Below, one piece after another: positions 12,478 through 23,900 of a stretch of DNA of 64,000 bases. Numbering within the stretch: the stretch's first letter is position 1; each line of letters starts with the position of its first letter. The position numbers and the translations under genes were made by a program. A model generated the notes under the pieces. It saw only the letters and a program-made list of their open reading frames with translations. It was not told the DNA's origin and did no database searches. The stretch is taken from contig CM042694.1 of assembly GCA_023614405.1 (NCBI GenBank), forward strand, positions 483,821,392 through 483,885,391. The letters are read 5' to 3'. Source of the stretch: Avena insularis (Eukaryota > Streptophyta > Magnoliopsida > Poales > Poaceae).

Positions 12478-13051
12478 GGTGTCGTCCTGCTCCCCAATGA
12501 GGATGAGCCGGCGGGACGCCTCACCCGGCAGCAACACAAGCTCCTGGAAAGCTTTGGTGGTGGCATACTAGATCTTGTGCACTTGGATCAAGTGGACTTT
12601 CAGAGCGGATGAAGCGGGTGGCTGGCGGCGGAGAGTCGCTCGCGTCTCCCGCAAGAGAGAGGAGCATACACCACATGATTTCGTGCTCGTGGAGTTCGTA
12701 GGGAAGCAACCATCGCAGCCTTTGGGCGTGACTTCGACCCTAGCCGCCGATAGGATGGCATCCATGGCAGACTCGTGGGTGAATCGGCCGCTAGGGTGCT
12801 CGCACTTCTGGCAGAAGGTGATCTTGCGGACGCAGCGGTGGCAGACTAGATGAATATTCACGCAATGTAGAAATAGAAGTTCGAAAAATAAAATAGTTGT
12901 ACGGACAAACCGACAAAAGAAAAATCAATGGATTATGAGGGAGAAATGAAGAGACCTTGTAGACCCGTCGGGGCTTGAGGGGCTGGGAGCAGGAGGAACA
13001 TTTGAGAATGATGGCTTCCATCTTCAGAGTGCCCGTCCCAACCATTGCCAT
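12478..13051 (-). pseudogene. SINA-like RING-finger E3 ubiquitin ligase gene, 3' end lost to insertion
   Basis: SINA/SIAH proteins are RING ubiquitin ligases with a treble-clef zinc region. Exon 1 starts at ATG 13051 and encodes the first RING half with CSSCSQPLKPRRVYK, then a splice donor near 12956. The second exon begins near 12865 with Cys then NIHLVCHRCVRK and FCQKC, completing the RING, followed by HESAMDAILSAARVE (the SINA box that precedes the C-terminal zinc fingers), CGVCSSLLRETR and HLIQVH. After a stop near 12567 similarity continues to about 12478 (EASRRLILIGEQDD), where the LTR begins. Defects: no AG at the expected acceptor (sequence reads CTACAT), loss of zinc ligands in the middle, an internal stop, and truncation. 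Assignment comes from motif spacing that I recognise from grass SINA-like families. Confidence 0.72.
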
Positions 13052-13101
13052 TTGGGTGGGGGAAGTGAGGACTCTCTGATCCAGCCTCGAGCCGTGCCCT
13101 T

Positions 13102-13112
13102 CTTTTATATAC
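13102..13112 (-). promoter_or_regulatory. TATA box upstream of the SINA-like gene
   Basis: The minus strand reads GTATATAAAAGAAGG about 55 bp before the ATG at 13051. Spacing and sequence fit a core promoter, so the broken gene may still be transcribed. Confidence 0.6.
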
Positions 13113-13115
13113 CAC

Positions 13116-13896
13116 GTCTGATAATCAATGAAGCTCTACCTGATTGCGCCTTTTCTTTCTATAGTAGGGTCTTTTTTGTATATTTTGAGGCCTTATTATT
13201 TACAAATTCCTAGTTTAGTTGCACAAGATTAGCGGCGTCTCTGTATTTGTGCACCACCCTTTTATTAGTAAGTTGGCACGTGAGACCCATATAATAATAA
13301 AGTATGACATATCATCACTATATAAAATTATGCTCTGTAATAGGTAAAGCTCAAAAAAATATGAAAGAGCCACATCTATAAAAAGTAACGGTGTACTAGT
13401 ATATTTGTTTTCACCCAGTACGCTTTGAAGGTACTGTAGTAACGTGTGAAAGTTTTACTAGCCTAAGTTATTTAGCACTATGAAGAGCAGCCGAATATGG
13501 AAGAGAAACAAAACATCCAGCTAGAGCTCATTTTTTGGCAGAAGCATGAGGCAAACAGAAGGAAAGTTGGCCTAGACCACCACGGGCCCCAACTTTCTCT
13601 GCACTGTTGCGCCTGCACGGTTGTACTCTATTGCACGGAAGCTTACATAGGAAGGAAGAGGTGACTATTGCTATGCTTCCCACCTGAACAAGTGCCAGAC
13701 ATAGATGCTAGATTGGACATAGCAGCCAATGCCGCATTGAGGAGGAGACAGGGAGGATGATTCTCCTTCATCTAGGAGCCTTTTCTCTCACGAAAGGCAG
13801 CGACGAGACAGAACTTTGGGTGAAAGAGCATTTTTTTAAAAAACAAGGCAAAATATTTGCGGTGGAAGGAGCCCTTGCTCGCCTTGCCAGCAGTAC
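13116..13896. other. AT-rich intergenic DNA, no gene seen
   Basis: No frame with recognisable protein similarity. The start is the upstream region of the SINA-like gene; the rest holds short AT-rich runs and no clear repeat until the hairpin MITE at 13897. Confidence 0.5.
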
Positions 13897-14058
13897 GGCT
13901 ATTTTTTTAAAATAATACGATTTGTTTAACAAATTTCATAAATAATACACGAATAGTATGGCTAATTTAACAAATGCCGCGCTAGATTTGCAATTTCTCA
14001 AATTCGTGTATTATTCGTGAAATTTGTTCAATAAATCGTATTATTTAAAAAATATAGC
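13897..14058. mobile_element. 162-bp hairpin MITE with 8-9 bp target duplication
   Basis: The two halves are inverted copies: the left arm reads GGCTATTTTTTTAAAATAA and the right arm, reversed, GCTATATTTTTTAAATAA, with further pairing inward (ACACGAAT against ATTCGTGT). The flanks AGCAGTAC at 13889-13896 and 14059-14066 are identical; a ninth base also matches if the boundary is shifted. An 8-9 bp duplication fits hAT or Mutator-type mobilisation. It has no coding capacity. Confidence 0.82.
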
Positions 14059-14231
14059 AGCAGTACAAGATCGACTAGCCACTAAAAGCTGAGTACTAAT
14101 AATACAAATAGGATCCTTCTTGCTTCCTCGAATGCCTTGACGAATACAAGTTCGATGGTATTCATATCAACTTTCAATTAAACGGAATATATTGAGTAAT
14201 AAAGTAAAAAATAGGACCGGAGAAGATTTTC

Positions 14232-15431
14232 TCACTTAGCGCCACATGTTGGTGCCATTTTATCACAAAACCACAACCTTAGTGATTTTTTTCACAAAAC
14301 ACCAATTTTTGTGGTAACGTTTTGCACAGAACACATAAACCACACTAATAGCTCATTAGTAAATTTTAGCCCACTATCAAGCAGTCTAGCGTGGTCGTCT
14401 TCCTTCTATCGAGCAAACATGTTGTATTTGACGGCGCGCTAGCATGGAGGATGCAGGCCATGGATTCCGATGATCCCATATTGTTTAGTGGGTAATATTC
14501 GTGAGCAATGCTAAAAATTCTTCAATTTATTCTTTTGGTGAGGGATTTGAAGAGAGTTACAGTAAGGAGATGAAGAACCCTAGTTTTTGGGGCAGAACAA
14601 TTTCGCTTTGATCGACGTATAAATGCAGCTCCTTTCTAAATGTTGTGGTTTTGTAGTATTTCAGATCAATCGGCAGCTTCCCGAGTACGTGCACATGCCT
14701 GCAGGTCCTGCCTCGCCACCAGCTACAACACCTCCACCTCCACCGGCACAAGCGCCAAGTCCCATTTGCACTACCACGACAAGCTCCACCTCGGCAAGGT
14801 CTGGCATCACCTCAACAGCCTTCATCTGTGCCTCGGCAAGATACAACACCACCAAGGTCGAAGCTCCATTATGTTCGTGGACGAAGGTGACGGGTTCATT
14901 ACACCGAGACCCGTACTTACGCTTACTTCACAGCTGGTAATAAGCAAGGATTGCAGTAGGAAAAAAGATAATTAAGCCTCTAAACTTTGTATGAAATGAA
15001 AAGAGCTATGTCCTGATTGCAGAAGTTCTAGACTCTTATTTTGTATGTGCTGGGAGATACTAAAAGTAAACTAAACTTGCCCTGATTGTCTAAATATTTT
15101 GTATGAAATGAAAAGAACCATGTCCTGATTGTCTAAATATTTTATTCTGCGTGGTTGTAATTTGAAGTGATAAAATCTTTTGGACATGGAGTGATAATTT
15201 GTGTGGTTATAATCTGCTTACAGACTAATGAAATCTGGACACGCTGTAGCTACCCACGCTGCCACGATGGTTCTGACAAGTAGATCCAACAAGTTAATCA
15301 GTTATCAAAAGAGCTAATACCGTTTTATGTGTTTTGTGCAAAAGATATACCACAAAAGTTGGTATTTTGTGAAACAAAATGTAAACATTGTGGTTCTGTG
15401 AAAAAAGACACCAACATATGGTTTTAAGTGA
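14232..15431. mobile_element. Mutator-like or foldback element with about 125-bp inverted ends
   Basis: The left end (14232-14360: TCACTTAGCGCCACATGTTG and onward) is the inverted copy of the right end (15305-15431), with shared blocks such as ACATGTTGGTG/CATATGTTGGTG, ACAAAACCACAA/ACAGAACCACAA and CAGAACACATAAA/CAAAACACATAAA on the aligned strand. The interior of about 950 bp has no transposase. Long inverted ends with foreign interior DNA are typical of Mutator-like elements. No convincing 9-bp duplication was found at either candidate edge, so the class is uncertain. Confidence 0.6.
14664..14936 (+). other. GC-rich exon-like segment inside the long-TIR element
   Basis: This block is much more GC-rich than the rest of the element. 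It is preceded by an acceptor-like TAGTATTTCAG and followed by a donor-like CAGCTGGTAATAAG, and all three forward frames are largely open across it. The protein text is not recognised: one frame is Pro/Thr/Ser-rich (PPATTPPPPPAQAP). This is what a captured host-gene exon would look like, but short GC-rich DNA can be open by chance. Confidence 0.4.
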
Positions 15432-17716
15432 TACTAGTAAATGGCACGTGCTTTACACACAGACAATGGTATCCTACCTTATTAATGTAAAGTCTCTCTG
15501 GCTTGGAGAACCAATAATCTCTTAATCTTAAAAAATATAAAAAATAAAATTAAAGACAATCGTGGACTTTCCTCAATAATATAGTTCCTCTCTTTCAAAG
15601 TATAGCACATTTTGGTTTAAAATAGCCTACCAAAACATCTTACAATTGGGAATAGATGTAGTATTTTACAAGCATGCAAAATCTTCCTGCCAATTTATTC
15701 TTATTATGAGCTACACAAAATAAAAAGTTGATATTTCTTGATATTTCAACATGTGCACTATTCACTATTCTCGGATCCAAATAAAATTATTTTTGTGTAG
15801 CTTAAAATATAACTTATTTAAAATTGATACTTTGAATGTTTGTGGGTTATATTGTTGGCTATATTAAAATTTGTTTTTAGAATTTTTTTGAAACTCAGAA
15901 ATAGGAATTTTGATTTTCTTTTTGGAAAATAATGGGGAGGCGCAATTAGGAGGGAGAATGGGCTGGATAGCTAGCATGTGTCTGGCTATCTATTTCCTAT
16001 GTTGTGTAGTTTGTACCTTGTGTCTAGCACGTCTGCAACGTACCATGCAATGCATAGATGTCCTAGTGTGTCAGACACGTTATTGGCTGCGCCGGACAAA
16101 AAACGGCTTTGAGGAAAGTGGCTAAACACATGTTTCATCTAACGCGCCTAATATACCTTTGGAAGGCCATTGGGGGCATGCGTCTGAAATGCTCGTAAGG
16201 CATAATAATAATACACCATATAATTAGAAGTTAGATATAGCACTTGGTCGATTTACAAATAAATATTTCTCTGGTATTTAGAAGTTGCAATACTCTAGAT
16301 AACTCTGATTCTGTATGATTGTCGACTTTTGCATTTTCTGTACTCACAGCTGTCCTTCGGACAGAGAATGCACGTATACTTCTCTATGAACTATTGAACA
16401 TCAATTTTAACCTCTATTTGCCAATATGTGTAAGTTTCGTCCATTCCGTTTGCTACTTCCAAAACTACCATCATTTTTGATGGAGCAGGAAAGAAATAGT
16501 TCGTGACCATTTGTGTATTGAAAAGTGTTTCTCTCACAAGTTAATGATTATATATTATTTTCCCATGTCTCCGATTGTTGCATGATTAATGTCTTGCCTT
16601 AGGAGTAGGTGATAAAATTTTAGAATACTATATGAAAATTAACCTTCTAAAATTGTAATGTTGTCATGACAAATAATAATAATAAATATATCATATAAAA
16701 GAAAGATTTTTTTTATTTTTTTCACCTTTTTATTAATATTGTTTAAGTATTCATACTAAAAATAGCAATCCAAATTAGTTATATGCTATAGACTATGTTG
16801 GACAAACTAAGTGTAACGGTCGATGCAGAGGCCATGGTGATTATTCCCCATTTCATAAAATAAAAATCCGAGAAGTTGTATTTATACTAAGGGAATACTA
16901 CATGCATAATTAACATTCTATGAATACTGTATAAAGTAATTTCGTTCTCTACGTATTTCTAAAGGAGTTTGCTAGTTGGTGTCTGAAGAACCAATTGTCG
17001 CGGTAGCTAGGAGGACTTGAATGCTCACATAGATGGATGGATGATTTATTAGGCTAACTATCGGCTGGGTAAAATGTTCACATTCAATTAATGGTAGCAC
17101 TATTTCGCTTCCAGACCGAGTTGACGCATCACGTGCCACACGGGGCAGTCAACCACCTACTACCAAATGACAGAAGGTTCTGCTTTTTCTAGAGTAGTAG
17201 ACTTATCCAGAAGCCCCTAGCAATTTCGGTAACCAGAGTCCATGAGCGCGGGAACAGAGGGTGGCGAATCCAACCTTTGTTAGCTGTTAGATCAAATGGG
17301 TTTTGTTCTGATGAACGACACATATAAGCTCCAACTGAAAATCAACATCTTGGATTGCTCCAAATGTGCATTGGCGAGAAGTTGTGTGGGTCGATTCAAA
17401 TTCAAAAACTAGTGTACTATATAGTGATATAGAAAATTTCAGACCGGAGGGAGTAGGAAAGAGCTCACTTTATCAATTGTTTTCACCCATCAACTCAATC
17501 ATCTATGTAGGGACCACAGATGGGGAGGTCGCGGTCGCCTTGGACGCACCACAAAATTATGACTGGGCCAACGAGTGCGGGAAGTAGAGTTAGCGTTCCG
17601 TCCAATTGCTTACCCTAGTCATCGTCATCCATATTTGCCACACGCATCGGCTTCATCAGCGACATTGATTGTCCCCTCGCTTCGGTAATCTGCCACATTA
17701 ATATTGGACCATCTCC
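15432..17716. other. AT-rich intergenic DNA, no gene seen
   Basis: About 2.3 kb with no protein-like frame. A fragment ending GACCGGAGGGAGTA at 17441-17454 looks like the right end of a degraded Stowaway MITE without a matching left end. Nothing else could be assigned. Confidence 0.45.
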
Positions 17717-17802
17717 TTCCTATTTATCCTCTTCCCTTCCCCACACCAATCCATCTCTAATCCCCCGCTTCCAGCAACCATCTTCGTCCTCATCTGTCAT
17801 CC

Positions 17803-19868
17803 ATGGCTACCTTCCGGCTACCGCCCGCCGTACCGGAGCGCAAAGACCCTGACATCAACGCACAGGAGGATAATTCCCTGTGCATTTGGGCCTTCTCTCC
17901 ACGGAGAACAAAGTGGCAGCTACCGTGCGCCTTCCTCGATGCTGGGTACGGTCGCCGCAAGTACCGAATGTATCGCCTCCATGACAATCCGGACAGGACG
18001 CTGAAGGTCAAGTTCGTCAACTTCAGGGACACTCGTCTCCTCTATGGCTAGGCCTTCCACTGCGGCTGCGAGATGGTGGTTGATGGCTCAAAATATATTC
18101 GAGCTCGTTGGGGAACCCCAAGAGGAAGGTATGATGAGCATAGCAGCAAGTTTTCCCTCAGTTATGAAACCAAGGTTATCGAACCACTAGGAGCAAGGAA
18201 ACACCTCCAAGGTGTTGTTTCCAACTTGGAATCCTACACAACACAACTACATAACTTTGCCCCCAACTTATAGTGAGGTTGTCAATCTCACCGGTTTTGC
18301 TAAAAACAAAGGATTAAATGTATTGTGTGGAAGATAATAATAGCTTGCGGAAAGTAAACAGAAAACAATAAATAGTTGTAGATTGATGGTAAAAGAAAGG
18401 ACCGGGGGTCCATAGTTCACTAGAAGTGATTCTCCTTAAGATAGATGACATGTTGGCTGAACAAATTACAGCGGGGCAATTGACAGATACCGAGAAAGCA
18501 TACATGCATATACTAATCATCTTGACTCCTATGAGATTTGATTGGGCATTACAACATTATATATAGACCGTAATCCAACTGCATCTATGACTAATGATCC
18601 ACCTTCAGGTTATCATACGAACTCCTTCCAGTATTAAGTTGCAAGCAGCAAATAATTGCATTAAGCAAAGTATGTAAAGTAAACAATATGATTGTTCTAT
18701 GAACAAAGGATTGTTGTTTTCTCCCTAGTAGCAACAACACGTCTAGTACCTTAGAGATTTCTGTCACTTCCCTAGATTACTAGAGGCATGAACCCACTAT
18801 CGAGCATAAATACTCCCTCTTGGAGTTGCTAGCATCTGCTCGGCCAAGATAGCTACTAACAACGGAAAGCATGCAAGATCACAAATAACAAAGGATTGAT
18901 AGAATCAATAATCAATCTGAAATAGCATCTCAATATCCATCGGATCCCCATAAACACAACATGTAAGATTATAAATAGATGATCTTGATCATGAATGGAG
19001 CTCACAAGATCTAAACATGGTAGCACAAAGGAGAAGAATCAACCATCTAGCTACTACATGGACCTGTAGTCCAGGGATGAACTACTCACGCATCACACCA
19101 GAGGCAGTCATGGTGATGAACAAGGCCTTCAGGGTGATCTCTCCCCTATGGCAGGGTGCCGGGAAGAGCTTCAGATCCCTCCCGATCTAGGTATGGAGAT
19201 GACGGCGGCTACAGACTCTTTCATGGAATTTTGATCGGGTCCTTAGGGTTTCTGTATTGGAGGCTTCTTATAGGCGAAAGGGCGAGGTCGGTGGAGTGCT
19301 AGGGGGCCCACACCACCCCTAGGCACGGGCCAGGCCTGGCCACGCGGCCAGGTGGTGTGGCCGGCCCCTGACCCCTCTCAGTCTCGTCTTCTGGCTTCGT
19401 GTTCCCCTTGGTGAAATATTAACTTTGGCTTTTGTCCCGTCCAATTCCGAGGATATTCATTTTCTGGCTTTTCTGGAACCAAAAATAGCAGAAAACAAGC
19501 AACTGGCACTGTGGCATCTTGTTAATAGGTTAGTTCCAAAAAATGTATAAAAATACTCCAAAGTGTGAACAAAACATAAGAAAGTAGATATAAAACAAGC
19601 ATGGAACATCAAAAATTATAGATACGTTTGCAACGTATCAGTGGTGTTCACCAGCGCCAACATTTTCACCAACTACTGGGACTGGTTCCCCAACAATGGC
19701 AACTTCATCCATAGTGTCCTCTTGGAGCTGCCGATGGCTCTAGAGGTACCGCCACCATATTTGGAGGTGCCGTTGATGGCTCAGGAGGTACCTCCGCCTT
19801 ATTCGGAGGTGCCGCCGCGTTATTCGGAGGTGCCACTGATGGCTCAGGAGGTGGCGCTGATGGCTTAG
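17803..19868 (+). pseudogene. Unknown host gene, interrupted by a solo LTR and a stop codon
   Basis: An ATG at 17803 (context TCATCCATGGCT, 85 bp after a TATA-like CTATTTATCC near 17720 and a pyrimidine-rich leader) opens 82 codons of balanced composition, with CIWAFSPRRTKWQLP and HDNPDRTLKVKFVNF. A TAG at 18049-18051 stops it, but the same frame runs on to the LTR at 18080. Counting the GTGGT target duplication once, the frame resumes at 19646 with FTSANIFTNYWDWFP and proceeds into a repeat of the type EVPPPYSEVP, ending at 19868. So the LTR entered an exon. I do not recognise the family. Function unknown. The gene is certainly disrupted; whether it was once a complete gene or already a fragment cannot be told. 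Confidence 0.6.
18081..19640 (-). mobile_element. Solo LTR of an Athila-type gypsy family, with 5-bp target duplication
   Basis: The 1560-bp segment is the reverse-complement relative of the LTRs of the element at 25960-32682 (shared text includes the ends, ACGTATCA/TGATAC, and GGTGTTTCCTTGCTCC on the minus strand). It starts TGATGGCTC and ends CGTATCA in plus orientation. Flanks are GTGGT at 18076-18080 and 19641-19645. A single LTR with a perfect target duplication shows that a full element inserted and then lost one LTR and its interior by recombination. Confidence 0.9.
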
Positions 19869-19895
19869 GAAGTGTCGCCGCGTTATCTGGAGGTA
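19739..19895 (+). repeat. Coding minisatellite of the EVPPPYSEVP type
   Basis: Units built from GGAGGTGCC, TTATTCGGAGGTGCC and GATGGCTCAGGAGGT recur about five times with variable length, staying in multiples of three so the frame of the broken gene is kept through most of it. Variation in unit order points to slippage or unequal exchange. Confidence 0.65.
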
Positions 19896-20048
19896 CCGAT
19901 GAGTTAGGAGTCGGCTGTGTCGCTGGAGCTGGCGTTGGTGCCGATGTCACGAGCTGCCGCTGGCAGCACAGACTAGGTGCTAGGAGGCGCCAGACCTACA
20001 CTAGTTCAGCAGCGAGTCCTTTATATGTAAACTCGTGTTGTTATGTTA

Positions 20049-20660
20049 GGGGCTGTTTGGTTTAGAGGATGTCATTTAGGGATGAGGATATCCCCAACCA
20101 ACTGGTTAGGGGTAGCCTTTTTTGTTTTGTAAAGTGGGATAAAAAGTGGTTAGGCATAGCCAGTCAAAATCTATTGGCCCAAATGTTTTTTTCATTTTCC
20201 TCTTTGACCTTGTCTTCTTCATCCACCTCACCACTTCCCTAGCAGTGGCCACGACCTCCGGCAGCTCGCCACCCTTTTGCCCCTATCGACCCCGTGTCAA
20301 CCTGCCTGATTGTGACCCCTTTGCATGCCCACTCTGCCCGGTGGCCTACACCCGCGTGCGTATTTGAACACCCGCTCTGCCCGACGGCCTATGCTATGGC
20401 CGCCCACGTGTCAAACCCATAGGCAAGAAAAGATGGTTATTTTCTCTCGAGAGGAAGAGTGAACGAACAAGAAATGCTTCAGAGGAGCTATCCAAAAGTG
20501 GTTGAGCTCATCCAACTCTTTTTGTGGGATATGCTCAACTACCATTTTGAGCCAAAAGTGGTTATCCATATCCCCTCCACCCTCTAAACCAAATACTGGA
20601 TAACCAAAAAATTGGATATCCCGTGATATCCACTGGATAGCCACTGAACCAAACAACCCC
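20049..20660. mobile_element. PIF/Harbinger-type non-autonomous element, 612 bp
   Basis: The ends are inverted repeats, GGGGCTGTTTGGTT at the left and AACCAAACAACCCC at the right, and both are flanked by TTA (20046-20048 and 20661-20663), the standard Harbinger target duplication. The interior has a GC-rich patch (20230-20400) and no transposase. Confidence 0.85.
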
Positions 20661-20863
20661 TTAATGGTTGAATGAAGTTTCTTTTGGGACGTCCTTTCTT
20701 TTGGTACTATCGTCATAAAAAGTTTCTTATGTTACTACTCATTGTACCGTGTAGTACTAGTAGTACTGCGAATGACGATCTATTGAATATCTTTCCCCCC
20801 GATGTTTGTGAAGGAAGTGAAAATTTTGAAACTCGGAAAGTTTGAATTGCTACTCTATTGTAC

Positions 20864-20978
20864 TCCCTCAAATTACTTGACTTAAATTTGTCTAGATTCG
20901 GATGTATATAAACATGTTCTAGTGCTAGATGCATTCGAATCTGATAAATGCAAGTCAATTAATTTGGGCCAGAGGGAG
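20864..20978. mobile_element. Stowaway MITE, 115 bp
   Basis: Inverted ends CTCCCTCAAATTA and the matching GGGCCAGAGGGAG flank a short AT-rich stem; TA lies on both sides (20862-20863, 20979-20980). This is the usual Tc1/mariner-derived Stowaway structure. Confidence 0.85.
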
Positions 20979-20986
20979 TAGTAGTC

Positions 20987-23900
20987 GGGTTCAGCTCCTT
21001 CTCGAGAGAGCAGTTGATCGAGCCATATGTTTCATACTACTTCCTCTTCGCTTGTTTTACAAATATGACCAAATCTGTCGCCATTCAAATTCTTGGATAT
21101 GGGATCATAAAGTATGATGTAGAGATATGGCCTTGACCTTGTGGTCGTTCGGATCGAAATCCAAGAAAGTTCATACTCGTTGACATCTAAGCTTAAATTC
21201 ATTTAAATTTCACCACTTACTTTTAGGATAGCATTTTACACGATCGATGGGATCATATTTTACATCAAAGACCTAAAAAAGGGAAATTTACACAGAGGTC
21301 CATACATTTAGCCCAAAGGACCGTAAAAGGAAAACTATCTGGTTCGGCTCCTTCTCGAGAGATTAGCTGATCCGAGCCAAACTCTTCATACTACTTCCTC
21401 TTTGATTGTTTTCATAATATGGACAAATCTGTTGCCATGCAAATTCTCTCATATGGGGCCATCAGCATAAAGTATGATGTTGATATGGCCTTGGCCTTGG
21501 TCCTTCGGCTTAAAATCCAAGAATATTCATACTCGTTGACAAGTAAGCTTAAATTTGTTTAAATTTCACCACTTACTCTTTTTGGTTAGAATTTTACATG
21601 GATGGTGGGACTACATTTTACATCAAGTACCTAAAAAGGGAAAATTACATCGAGGTCCATACATTTAGATCAAAGAACCCTAAAACCAAACAAGAAATTG
21701 AAAATAGTCAGGTACGGCTCCTCAAGAGAGTAGTTGATCGAAAAAATCTTCTTACTTGCTTTTCAGAAAATAAATTCCTGTCACATGGAAAAATGAAATT
21801 GATTATTTTTTGTTTTTAATATCTTCGATTGTTTTCAAAAGATGGCCAAATTTGTTGGCACACAAGTTCTTGGATATGGGATTATAAGCATAAAGTACAT
21901 TCTACATAAAGGACCTAAAAAGGGAAAATTACATCGAGGTCCATACATTTAGCACAAAGGACCCTAAAATTGAGCAAAGAAAACAATCGGGTTCGGCTCC
22001 TTCTCGAGAGGGCAGCTGGTTGAGCCATACTCTTCATAATACATCCTCTTCGGTTGTTTTCAAAATATGGCAAAATCTGTCGCCATGCAAATTCTTGCAT
22101 ATGGGATCATCAACATAAAGTATGATGTAGAGATATGGCCTTGACCTCGTGGTCGTTCGGCTTGAAAATCCAAGATTTTTTCATACTTGTTGACAACAAT
22201 GCTTAAATTCATTGAAATTTCACCACTTACTTTTAGGTTAGCATTTTACACGGTCGGTGGGAGTACATTCTACATCAAGGACCTAAAAAGGGGGAAATTA
22301 CATCGAGGTCCATACATTTAGCACAAAGGACCCTAAAATTGAGAAAACAAAACAATCGGGTTCGTCTCCTTCTCGAGAGAGCAGCTGATCGAGCCATACT
22401 CTTCATACTACTTTCTCTTTGATTGTTTTCACAATATGGCCAAATCTATCGCCATGCAATTTCTTGGATACTCGATCATCAGAATAAAGTATGATGTAGA
22501 TATATAGCCTCGACCTTGTGGTCGTTCAGCTTGAAATCAAAGAATGTTCATACTCGTTGACAACTATAAGCTGAAATTCGTTTAAATTTCACCACTTACT
22601 TTTAGGTTAGAATTTTACACGGTTGATGGGAGTACATTTTACAACAAGGACCTAAAAAGGGAGGAAATTACATCGAGGTCCATACATTCAGCACAAAGGA
22701 CCCTAATATTAAGCAAGCAAAATAGTAGGGTTCGGCTCCTTCTCGAGAGAGTAGCTGATCGAGCCACACTCTTCATACTACTTCATATTCGATTGTTTTC
22801 AAAATATGGCCAAATTTGTCGATATGCAAATTCTTGAATATGGGATCATCAACATAAAGTATGATGTAGATATGGCCTTGACCTTGGTCGTTCGTCTTGA
22901 AATACAAGAATCGTTCATACTCGTTGAAAACTAAGCTTAAATTTGTTTAAATTTCACCACTTACTTTTAGGTTAGAACTTTACACGGTTGATCGGAGTAC
23001 ATTTTACATCAGGGACCTCAAAAAAGAAAAAATTACGTCGAGGTCCATACATTTAGCATAAAGGACCCTAAAAGGAAAAACTTCTGGTTTGCCTCCTTCT
23101 TGAGAGACCAGCTGATCCGAGCCAAACTCTTGATACTACTTCCTCTTCGATTCTTTTCAAAACATGGCCAGATATGTTGCCACGCAAATTCTCTGACATG
23201 GGATCATCAGCATATAAAGTATGATGTTGATATGGCCTTGATGACCTTGGTCATTCGGATTGAAATCCAATAATGTCCATACTCGTTGACAAGTAAGCTT
23301 AAAATAATCATCTAAATTTCCCACTTACACTTTTAGACCTAAAAGGGGAAAATTACATCAAGGTCCATACATTTAGCACAAAGGAACCTTAAATTAAGCA
23401 AGGAAAATTACATCGATGTCCATACATTTGGCACAAAGGACCCTAAAATTTGACCACTTACACTTTTAGGTTAGAATTTTACACGGGCGTGGAAGTACAT
23501 TTTACATCAAGGACCTAAAAAGGGAAAATTACATCGAGGTCCATACATTTAGCACAAAGGACCCTAAAACAAAGGAAGAAAAATAGTCGGGTTCGGCTCC
23601 TTCTCGAGAGAGTAGCTGATCGAGCCATACTCTTCATACTACTTCATCTTCGATTGTTTTCAAAATATGGCCAAATTTGCCGGCATGCAAATTCTTGGAT
23701 ATGGGATCATGACCTTGGTCGTTCATCTTGAAATCCCAGAATGGTTCATAGTCGTTGACAACTAAGCTTAAATTCGTTTCAATTTCACCACTTACTTTTA
23801 GGTTAGATTTTTACATGGTTGGTTGGAGTACATTTTACACCAAGTACCTAAAAAAATAAAAAATTACATCGAGGTCCATACATTTATCATAAAGCTCCCT

